Shown: piece after piece, positions 54,833 to 64,000 of the stretch
Position numbering within the stretch: position 1 is the stretch's first letter
Layout: each line of letters opens with the position of its first letter
Assembly (NCBI GenBank): GCA_036924285.1
Contig: JAYKYS010000006.1
Location: 21,922,001 to 21,986,000 of the forward strand
Source of the DNA: Asterella californica
Taxonomy: Eukaryota > Streptophyta > Marchantiopsida > Marchantiales > Aytoniaceae
DNA length: 64,000 nucleotides
Direction of reading: 5' to 3'
The notes under the pieces: model-generated
Told to the model about the DNA's origin: nothing
The model's input: the letters and a program-made list of their open reading frames with translations, nothing else
Databases searched by the model: none
Made by a program: the position numbers and the translations under genes

Positions 54833-57800
54833 TGCAAGGTGAGTCTGTGCCACTCGGAAGTGATTACAAGGTAAAGAAGGCGATGTTTACATTTACTGCA
54901 ATGCACATAATGACATTCGACGGTAAATGTGATTCCTGGTGGAAAAAGTTCTACAACTGTTTATAGGTCTCTGTCATATCGTGACAGCCTTACGTGTGCA
55001 CAGTAAAACCATGTCACTCCAGCACGAACCACAGTTTCCACTGCCTGTAACTACTGCAGTTTTCTCTCTGCAAGTTTCCACGTTACAGTCACTACTCAAA
55101 CCCTTTTTGTCTGGATTCAGTGAACACATTTGACTTACTGAGGAGATGTCTTCTGAAAGATGGAAGTAAGTTTCAAGTTACCTTTATTTGAGCTTTAATT
55201 ATTCGGTGAGATCTTATTCTGAATCTAATGAAATATGGCGTCGATACGTAGAAAAAGGCTAGTGCCCACTATAATAGTTCTATTCACATAAATTTTACAG
55301 TCTCGCCAGGCCACAGCAAGAAGTCCACTGTATGGTCTCGCATACAAACGAGACTTCTTCTTATATACCCAGATGCAAACAATGACGATTCTAAGGTGAT
55401 GATTATGATTATAAATTCGTTGTTGTTTTCTATCTCCTCGGAGGTCGTCAGTTCAGTTAGGGCTCTGCCCTTCCGCTCTTTAGTTAAATCAGTAATGATT
55501 AATAGTAACCATAAACATAAGATTATTACTTCCCCAGCCACGTGGAAGCCTGGCCAACCCCGTAGATCGGCAAAGATTACGCCATAGGAGACGTGTCGTT
55601 ACTTCGTATGTAACTACAGTATATTACTGACTATATTGTCGCTATAACCTGAAGGTTGTTGGTTTTCTCTCGTGTAACGTGATGTAACAATCGCACTATA
55701 GACTGCAGTGCTGCACTATCTATAGACTGCAGCCCTGGAAGATGCCTTCTCTATAGAACAACAACGTCGTTGGACTGCAGAATGGATATCACGTGGTGGT
55801 CATGCGAGTTGTATTGGTAAAGGACATGTCGAGACGCCGGTCGGAACCGAGATTGTCGCAGTCAGCGTGCATATCCCTCCGATGGCCCCTCGTTTCTCCG
55901 TGAAATCGGGTCCATCTGCTCGGCGAGGTTCAAAGTTAGTTACGTCGTTGTCCGTTGAGCCGCGACAAGGTTTAGCACCCCAAACCCCTTCACAAGGACG
56001 GGAAGTGGCTTCGGCCATTCACACATCATGTACGGTCTAACGGCTGTCAGTTTCCGGCACGAATCGCCGACTTTCGTCAACTCCGGTAGTCAGGACTCAG
56101 TAGCATCTTCATTTACTATGAACAGAACGTGGTCATGTCTTGTGTATTGCACAAGCTATGATATCTATATTGCTTATCGAAAATAGTATAAATAAGCCTC
56201 GTATTATCTTTCTAGGTTTTCTTACTTGGAAGTTGAAAATTTCACCTCGATATAAAGTTTATTTATTAGCACATTCGGACTACGTTATAATTTTTAACGT
56301 GGTTAGAACTTAACTAAAGTCAATTAATGTTAATAATATAATGTTCTTATGTACTAGAACTACAACGATAGTAACGGTTAGTACTGTATGTAATGAGTTT
56401 TGAAGCGGCAATCTAAACATTTTGATTTTCCTTCAACAAGAATCAGCTGAATGACATTGAGATGTCTGAATAAAATGTTTTACTGTCTTTCAACAAGAAT
56501 CATCTAATGACATTAAAATATGGATTAGTTTAGTTATCATCTCTCCTCATTATCAATGAAAGTGTGGTTCGTACATATTACGGGATTGGTAGAGCAGGAG
56601 CATTCCGTCATATGAACAATAGTTTCTGGCCTAACGTTTCTTTTCTTTGAACTATTACATATACTGTCTTTTTGGGGCGCTGTCAAATCTTGAACTCATT
56701 CCAAGCAATTGAACTGTTTCGGTTGAGTTCTTCCAAAGCACAATTTATTCCTAGGACGGTCTAGATATATCTCTGATTTGTACATGTTTTCTCGATTTTC
56801 TGTGAGTACCATCTTAACCCCATCTCAAAAGCATGCTTTTGATTAAAATCCTCTCATCACTGCAGCTAAATTATGTCTAAACAACTCCATGAAAGATACA
56901 CGTGAAACCTAAATCTTTATGATAGTTCATGTTTTCAGATGTTATGAACTAAAGAACTCCTAAGGGTTTCAGGATCTAAGCGTGGGAAGTGTACACCTCC
57001 ACGATTGAACTTCATCTCTTGAGTTGGATTCAGTCAGCATGTATCATGTTCCGAGCTTTTCTCGGATTCACTATCACTTTATTAGATACACAAGATTCAA
57101 ATCTACCATTGTGTATTTATTTAGAGTATAGGCAGACAACAACACCCGATGATGTTCATTTAAGAATTGCTGTAACAGTTCGAACTTAATGATGTCCACT
57201 TCATGATAATGAATTATCTCTTCTTTCAAGTAAATGAGTTGTTTCTAGATGTTATCAGATTACTTAATGCTATACGCTTTAGTCTATTACTCTATGAGAT
57301 ATATAATGTAGTTCAGGTGATGGTTAGAAATTCAATCGCTGAGGGTACACTTCCACGCTTAGATTCCAAAATGAACAAAAAGATGTTGTAATATGCTGGT
57401 TTCAAAAGACAATAGTGATAATTTGTTCTTTATAGTATGATTAAATTAATATAATTAATATGATTATAAATTATCATATAATTATACTAACGTAGTATAA
57501 TTACTCATGACGTCAGTGTAATAAATCCACAAGTGATCATACTGCACATACTTATTTGTAGTCTTGTGATTATTACAAATATAGTGCAAGAAAACCACTG
57601 CCATCGAAGTTCTGCACTGAGGCAAAATTTTAGTGTACGAAAAACCTTGTATTGGACCGAAAAAGGTAAGAGGCAATAAGGCCACCATACTTGTGATACT
57701 GAATTTGTATTATAACTAAGTGCTTCTATAGTTTGCAGTTTGGGAGTTGAGGGAGGGTCTCTAACTTCTCTACTGCTAAAATTAGCCGAATTTAGACCAG

Positions 57801-60079
57801 CTTCCGCTTAATTGGCGGAAAAGGAATGCACTGTGGTAAACGTATTTGACTTACTCGGACAGATCGTGGATACGTGGTTTCGTCTGGTAGATATATTTGA
57901 ATGTCCGGAAAAACCCAAAGTCCTTCAGGCTTTCCGGAACAAGAACCACCTGTTTGACGCCTGACGGGCGTATACAGATTTTTCCTTTTTCCTTTTCCTT
58001 CGCAACGAGGATTCTCGTTGCCAGGGAGAGCCGTAAAGAGACTGTGCGGCGAGTAGAAGATCCAAGAACCCAAAGTCGGGCCGACTCGAGGAGAAATTAG
58101 GGCCCTCAACCGGATGTAGGAGGTCCGTGCTCAGTCGCCAAGTAACTGAAGTTCTCAGAACGGAGAAGAAGTCGAGGAACAGTTGAGAAACCAGAGACAG
58201 GACAGAATCCAGGCAGAAAACGACCGGTAGCATACGGGGGAGGCCGACAAGAGCATGTACCTCCTACCGCAACTACCTGAAGATGGCCATTCGTTCCGGT
58301 TCGAGATTCCGTCTCCGCGTCCGTTCCGGAAATGAGGTCGGATAAAGACTCTGATTTGTGCTGGAACTGGATAGAGTATCCTGTTCCAGGCGATGGCCAT
58401 GCTCAGCTTCGGAGTTGGGGCTAATTTAGTAACTTCTGATCAGGGCCAGATTTAGCGAGTCGCCAAGAGAAGTTACATAGACGTAGTTTTTGGCGGCACC
58501 AAGTAAGGTCAAAACGGCATCGTGCTCCCTCTCGCGCATGGTGAAGGTCGCTAGGAAGCCAGTGATGTCATGTGAACAACAAGACTGACCACCACCAAAC
58601 AGAAGAAGAGCTCGTGCAAGGTTCCTCTAAATTTTAGGCGGAACCCGCAGCAACTGGCCGCGACGGTGGTGGTGGCGGCAGCGGCGTCACCTTATCCACT
58701 GAAACCCAAATAAGGGATACCATGAATGGAGATCGCGATATTTAGATGGTCCGTCCGTCCCCCCTCCCTCCCGCATGTGCTAGGCCAGCGCCAAACGCCC
58801 ACGCTTTTGACTTCAGTCACCATTCACAGGCACGGTTCCGATTCTGTCAATCTTCGCTGTCAACGGCCTAGATTGGAGATACTTCAGACAAACTGCTCAG
58901 AATTCACCCTCTACCGCGTCCTTGGACCAGGTACGGCAGTAGTACCCAGAGCGGCGACTACCGGTACACTACAGTAGTGTTGTGCCTTCTGCACTCTCGG
59001 GATGATCAATGGTTACCGTCAAAGATCTGATCGAGTGGTCGAAGGTCAACTACCTTAAGGAAATCCCGGGGGCGATCGATCGACTGTGCTGTCCCACGCT
59101 GGGCTATAAAATTTCCCTAGACGAACGGAAGTACAGCACGGCGGTATGAAGGGGTTCTACTGACAGGTAGTCCCCGGAGGACGAGTTTAACTGATAGGTG
59201 ATTTCTCTGTATTCTTTTTCTCTCTTTCGTATAGTTTTCTATCTGAAAACCAGATTATTTTGAGTGAGACAGTGAGGAGCACAGGCTGATCTCCCGAGGT
59301 GGGGGAGAGGAAAGGATGAGAGTGTACTTTATTCGTTTCTTAGGAACAGAATTCTTCCTGAGCGTTAATTTTCTCCAGGGTCTACGGTATGATTATTACA
59401 GTAGGTGCTGTATAGAACCGGGTTTTGATGTCAGCAAATTATTCTGTACAATGTATTTACCCTTCATTCTTCGGCGTGGATCATGCACCGATTCACGTGG
59501 ACTGCGCTTTATCCCTTTATTCTGCAAGATTTCGATTCTTAACTGGATAGAAAAGTATTTTCGATGTAGTACCGGAGATGAGAAGACAAACTGCTGATTC
59601 TCCATACGTCTGTAGCGGCAGTTTCGATAGCATGCATCTTTACCTCTCGAGAAATGGAACTTTTGGTTACCCTTCTACTGCAGATCTACGCCTCTTCTTG
59701 CAGCTTGATTATATATGCCTGTAGCCATGGATGGCAACTGATTACTTCTTCTGATGAAGTTGATGAAGTTGTCGCCAGCCATTGCCAGTCATCCCGCTAT
59801 GGTTATGGCTAGTGGGGTTTCCTCCCGTTCCTTTTTGTTCCTGTCCTGGTCTCACTCTCACGTTGTGCCTTTGCTCTCAGATTGGCTTTGGAAGAGTGAC
59901 TGGTGAGTGACCCATAGCTTCATTAGAGTCAAGGAGCTAAACGTATTTGAGCCCAAGAGTTCATTTCCAGTAAGGGTATGACTGCAGAGTAACAACTACT
60001 ACGTACCCATGGCCATAACAAATATGAAACAGATATGTAAGAAGCGAACCATTATTGCAGGGCACGATGCTCTAGTTGC
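54833..60079. other. Five kilobases without a recognised gene
   Basis: Overlapping short ORFs occur on both strands, densest in a GC-richer stretch at 57.8-59.0 kb. A 73-codon minus-strand frame (56018-55800) begins with a good ATG context but has no domain. A 13-bp direct repeat, CTATAGACTGCAG, occurs at 55696 and 55720. Confidence 0.35.
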
Positions 60080-60334
60080 ATGCTTGTTTTCGTTTACGGG
60101 AGCAAGACATGGGTGGTCGGTCTTCGTCTAGTCTCGAAAGTAGTCACCGACGTCGATGATGAAGAGCAAGGGATGGACGCCAACGCGATTGACGAGGAAA
60201 ATCTTGCTGGAGTTCAGATAACCCTGAGGGATCTTGATGAGGCAGGAGAGAGGCGATTAAGAGGTGCAATGAACTTATTCTGCTTGCTGAGTGGATGTTT
60301 CAAGGTTAATAATGAATGCGATACATGCACCTGA
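60080..60334 (+). CDS. Hypothetical short ORF with an acidic middle
   Basis: An 84-codon frame includes an acidic, helix-prone stretch (DVDDEEQGMDANAIDEEN, then LRDLDEAGERRLRGAMN) that reads like real protein. It may be one exon of a host gene, with a possible donor near 60305 (AAG/GTTAAT). No family is recognised, and the start is uncertain. Confidence 0.22.
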   Translation: MLVFVYGSKTWVVGLRLVSKVVTDVDDEEQGMDANAIDEENLAGVQITLRDLDEAGERRLRGAMNLFCLLSGCFKVNNECDTCT

Positions 60335-63207
60335 GATTTCAGTCATCTCCGTCGTTAGATATGGGAGCAACAGTCAAAGAAGATAGACATCGAAGTCACT
60401 GTTTCATCGTAATTAGTGAGAACATTTTCCATCCACAACTTTTGTTGTGCTTTCATTTGCGATGAGGTTACTTATCAAGATATAGTTTGCATCCTGATCT
60501 ACACACGTCACATGAACGGTGAAGCACTCTGCACAGTCATCAGACTTGGATCTCTCAACTTCACTTGGCTCAAATATCTGCAGAGCCTTTATCCATCTGA
60601 CAGTACATCTCAAGCCGAAGAATCGCAACTTCAACGATGGGATACGAGTCAGAATTTCCATACGGTTTCATATTGTACAATACTTTTATCATGCTCGAAC
60701 GTGGAGTATAAGAAACGACAGGACGAGCTACACTCTCATGATAAGAACGCTATAATTCTATTTACCTTCATACCGGCAAACAGGCAGGAGATTGTCGACT
60801 CTGTCAACTTGGAAGAGGAATGAATCGGCTGTGAGTGCTGCATTCCTTTTGCAACTCGTTGTCCGTTCATGATCGAATGTGACACTTAGCTCACGTTCTC
60901 TATTCTCTGTTGTAAGGTGAAGGTGAGACTGATTCCATATCAGAGAAAGCCAAACTTCCACATGTTAAGGTTTACTAGCGTTTTGTAAAACCCTTCACCA
61001 TATTTCAATAAATTTTATGTACGCTCCTACAATACAATCCTCGATGTGGTCACAACAATAAACCCTCGATGTTACAGTCATCCTTTTCATGGGGAAAGAC
61101 TTTTTTCTTGGTAACTTTCCTGTTATAGTCACTATAGTCTAAAACTTTTAGCTGAATATCTCAAAGTATGTAATTTCAAAAGTTTAACGTGGTTAGATTA
61201 GTCTTTTTTCTTGAATCCGAAGCAGATTTGCAGGCTTGGAACACAAAGGTTTTTCACTCCACAAAAGTGAGGTAAATGTTATAACCAAAACCATGGTCTA
61301 GGTTTTTGATTGAGTAAAGAAATCTTTTGTATTTATGTTCATTGTAACAAAAGTCAACAGGAATATGACATGTGTAAACATAGAAAACAAACAGCTCTTA
61401 GAAATAAGTAACTTTTGTATTTACTTCATTAAAAATCAACGGATAATGTAACACGTGTCAACTTAGAAACCCAACAACTCCTAAAAAAACTTTAAGAGGG
61501 TACCAAGAGGACCCTACACGAATCTATTAGTTTTTAATATATTCTCTACTCCAGTTTAATGAGAACTCAATAAACGGATATGTGAGATTGGTATTCTTAT
61601 TACCAAACTTAGGTTCGGGTAAAAAACTAGACGAAAAAGACTATGTGCGGCTGGGACCTTAGGTAACTTGTGATTAACTACATCCTTTGAGAAAACCAGA
61701 CACCCTTTTGTGCAAAGTGAGATTTTTGGAACACAAAAGAGATTATCACTTCATTTCGAGATAGAACACAAAAGAAGTATGTGATTTTAACCTCTCAAAA
61801 AGGTATTTTCGCTTAAGGGGTCTTCAGTTTACTGAAATAACTGGTATCAGGACAAAAGAAAATTAGCTAAAAAGATACAAGCAAAAATATTCAACTCTAT
61901 GTCCCATTACTAATAGATTATCACATGTACAAGAGAAAAAAGTTGTTAAAACCATAATATAAACCATTTGAGTCATTAAATGTACCCTTTCAATGAAAAT
62001 AAAATGTTATAAGCTACTATGTTCCATAATATATATTTATAAGGAAATATTTCAAAACTGATTTCCTTCAATCATGTCCATGTCAACATTACGTGTATTT
62101 ATAATCACATTTTCTTTGTTGCCTGTAAACCAACGTTCAGTGTACGTATAATTCTAAAGAGATTTTAGAAGAGTTGCCTATAAATTCTCATAAATCAATA
62201 AATCACAGTGCCAAATTTAAATAAAATATCACATATTGACAGTTTTTGATATATTGTTGAAATATTTGACACTTTCCTCCATTCGTCGTCAACTTGGACC
62301 ACTTCCCAACCCTCATACTGCAGCAGTTCCTCACGCTACTAGCAATCATCTCCGTTATGTTCTGTTACAGATCAAATGACTTTTTTACATTAATTCATTC
62401 TCAAATCAAAATTCTAACGTCTCTTAAGAACCTTACACAAGCATGAAATATATAATCTCCCCTGCCTCAAGTTTCATTCGGGACGTTTAGGGGTCACTAG
62501 CAGCTCCTGTGTACAAGATTTATAGTTCAGTTGGCGAAGATAAAGACGAAAAAGGATGCTTCCAGTTTCCAAATTAGACTCGTTTACCGGGAGAGGTCCT
62601 AAGGACCGATAAGAAAAGACAGGAAGGAAGGAGCGTGGGGGCACTGGGGCCCTGGGGCGTACAGGCAAGTCCTGGCCCCTGGGAAAACGAACGAGGAGAG
62701 AGAGGATGCGATGCGAAGGAGGGCCGTGTGGTTTGACTTCGCCGGGAGCCCGGGGGCACATGTGGTTCAGGGGCTCGTTCAGGGGGGTAGAACGTCGGAA
62801 GGTCAAGGCTGCGGTCAACAGCAGGCGTAAGATCGGGGATCACCAGAAACAGTGAATTACAGCTCCATAGCTTCCTGTGGCTCATGTGCTAGGGGAGACT
62901 CTGTCCCATGTCCTACCACGAGTCAGTCCTCGTCAGATTCTATCACCTCTGAGTCTAGGCCACATTTGCCCCTGCTGGCTGCCCATCTCCGTCTTTCGCA
63001 CGGATTGAAATAGCCCGCAAACGACGTTGAAATTTACTCCTTTCCTCAGCGGCTTTCCCACCTTGTCTTTCTCCCCCGCCTTGCCTGTTGAAAGGGCCTT
63101 AGGTCGCTCGGACTCAGCACTTGAACGCGGGCTTTCCAGCGAATTCGAACTCTCAGTCTCCTTCTCTGTGACAGACGTTCCGCTTCCGCAAATCTCCCAC
63201 AGCAAGA
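60335..63207. other. Intergenic sequence and promoter region of the carbonic anhydrase
   Basis: A+T-rich to about 62.4 kb, with the tandem repeat at 61324-61490. It then becomes GC-richer over 62.5-63.2 kb, where overlapping minus-strand frames are not credible. The last 200 bp are C/T-rich and probably form the 5' leader of the carbonic anhydrase. No convincing TATA box was seen. Confidence 0.4.
61324..61490. repeat. Imperfect tandem duplication, period about 88 bp
   Basis: Copies begin CTTTTGTATTTA at 61324 and 61412. They share the order GTCAACA/ATCAACG, then CATGTGTAAAC/CACGTGTCAAC, then AGCTCTTAGAAA/AACTCCTAAAAA. Confidence 0.75.
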
Positions 63208-63957
63208 ATGTCTCTCCAGGAAGTCGAAGCCAAGATTAACGCCGTCGTCGAGAACAAGCCTGAATTGAGTAAGAAGGTAGCTCTCAAGCTCGCTGAGATC
63301 TTGGAAGACTTGGAGGATTTGTCTCTGGACTCTACAGAGCACACTGGATTCGACAAGCTCAAGGCTGGCTTCGAGACGTTCAAGAAGAACATCTACTTGA
63401 AGAACCAGGAGCTCACCAGCAAGCTCAAAACCGGCCAATGGCCCAAGTTCATGATCATCGCCTGCGCTGACTCCCGAGTGTGCCCTACTCAAATCTTCAA
63501 CCTGACCCCCGGAGACGCATTCGTCATCCGCAATGTTGCTAACATGGTTCCCCCGTTCGAAACCGAGAGCTTGAATCCCAGCCTTGGAAGTGCCGTCGAG
63601 TACGCTGTCCTCCACCTCAAGGTCGACCACATTATCGTTATCGGTCACCGCGCATGTGGAGGAATTGGAGCTTTGGTGAAGATGTGCCCCGATGACGGCG
63701 AGTACAAGACCACCTTCATTGAAAAGTGGTGCGCGATCGGAAAGCCTGCCCGTGCCATCGTGAAGGAGCAGTGCAAGGATGAATCCGTCGATGTTTTGTG
63801 CAAGACGTGCGAGAAGGAATCCGTCAACAACTCGTTGAACAACCTCATGACCTACCCCTTCGTCGTGGAGGCCGTCAAGGGTGGTAAGATCAGCCTGCAC
63901 GGAGGATACTACGACCACATCGAGGGAAGCTTCTCGAAATGGGACTTCAGTGCGTAA
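63208..63957 (+). CDS. Beta carbonic anhydrase (plant type, cytosolic)
   Basis: A complete 249-residue protein that interconverts CO2 and bicarbonate. The zinc ligands are Cys86, His147 and Cys150 (CADSRVCPTQIF and GHRACGG), with the Asp88/Arg90 pair that gates the zinc site. VRNVANMVPPFE and AVEYAVLHLKV are typical of plant beta carbonic anhydrases. An in-frame TGA lies 13 codons upstream (63169), fixing ATG 63208 as the start; it has A at -3. No transit peptide is present, so a cytosolic enzyme is expected. The coding region is uninterrupted, whereas many plant homologues have introns; a retrocopy or an intron-poor lineage could explain this. Codon choice is G/C-rich at third positions, unlike the surrounding repeats, as expected for an expressed host gene. 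Confidence 0.97.
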   Translation: MSLQEVEAKINAVVENKPELSKKVALKLAEILEDLEDLSLDSTEHTGFDKLKAGFETFKKNIYLKNQELTSKLKTGQWPKFMIIACADSRVCPTQIFNLTPGDAFVIRNVANMVPPFETESLNPSLGSAVEYAVLHLKVDHIIVIGHRACGGIGALVKMCPDDGEYKTTFIEKWCAIGKPARAIVKEQCKDESVDVLCKTCEKESVNNSLNNLMTYPFVVEAVKGGKISLHGGYYDHIEGSFSKWDFSA

Positions 63958-64000
63958 ATTTGATAAGATAGTAAGTGAATTCAGCGATCCGATTTTGTAG
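63958..64000 (+). other. Start of the carbonic anhydrase 3' untranslated region
   Basis: 43 bases follow the stop codon before the window ends. No polyadenylation signal is visible in this short stretch. Confidence 0.5.

Noticed and set aside
57792..58400. Several overlapping ORFs of 67-105 codons on both strands
   Set aside because: Open frames in a GC-richer stretch, with no domain and no preferred strand.
62474..62885. Proline-rich minus-strand ORFs of 103-114 codons
   Set aside because: Low-complexity composition, two overlapping frames and a position in the carbonic anhydrase upstream region; no domain.
63046..63918. A 290-codon minus-strand ORF opposite the carbonic anhydrase
   Set aside because: It overlaps a well-identified enzyme on the plus strand. 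Long antisense frames are common in G/C-ending codon genes, and it shows no domain.

Overview
The window looks like a gene-poor, transposon-dense stretch of a land-plant (streptophyte) nuclear genome. A bryophyte such as a liverwort would fit best, but the sequence cannot name the species. The evidence is a plant-type beta carbonic anhydrase at the right edge, four perfect units of the plant telomere motif (CCCTAAA), and plant-style Ty1/copia and Ty3/gypsy elements primed by tRNA-like sites. I see no bacterial operons, rRNA or tRNA genes, or CRISPR arrays.

Layout. 1-1371: sparse sequence with a striking two-state hairpin and a short putative host exon. 1372-6454: a structurally complete Ty1/copia element (Copia-1) with identical 249-bp LTRs, a perfect 5-bp target duplication and one uninterrupted Gag-Pol frame; it is the only retroelement here that looks potentially active. 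6460-14888: no recognisable gene. 14889-19642: an old, gutted relative of Copia-1 (Copia-2) whose integrase has been replaced by foreign sequence, including an interstitial telomere repeat and a possible gypsy 3' end. 21073-22101: an orphan 342-codon ORF. 24451-27258: an intron-containing, decayed cut-and-paste transposase gene of Kolobok-like type with a SAP-like insert. 28233-31004 (minus): a truncated gag-only LTR element. 31005-37880: a degenerate Ty3/gypsy element. 37886-41911: scrambled copia fragments on both strands. 42635-47142: a nearly complete copia element (Copia-4) with LTRs, a probable target duplication and many nonsense codons. 48062-48752: a possible broken two-exon host gene. 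41223-41587 and 48839-49216 are two copies of one MITE family; 50839-51204 and 54305-54832 are two copies of a second. The right third is otherwise nearly empty until the intact, intronless beta carbonic anhydrase at 63208-63957.

The most notable object is the gypsy element at 31-37.9 kb. Between its protease and reverse transcriptase it carries a cytosine-5 DNA methyltransferase domain (motifs I, IV, VI, VIII and a C-terminal IX/X-like block, about 32868-33840). After the integrase it carries a C4HC3 PHD finger (37056-37190). A retrotransposon that brings its own DNA-methylation writer and a putative histone-tail reader is unusual; retrotransposon-borne methyltransferases are known to me only from a few algae and dinoflagellates. 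This copy is dead: it has frameshifts, nonsense codons and altered catalytic motifs. Many of the stop codons in the decayed elements look like C-to-T or G-to-A changes (CGA to TGA, TGG to TAG/TGA), as expected from deamination of methylated cytosine.
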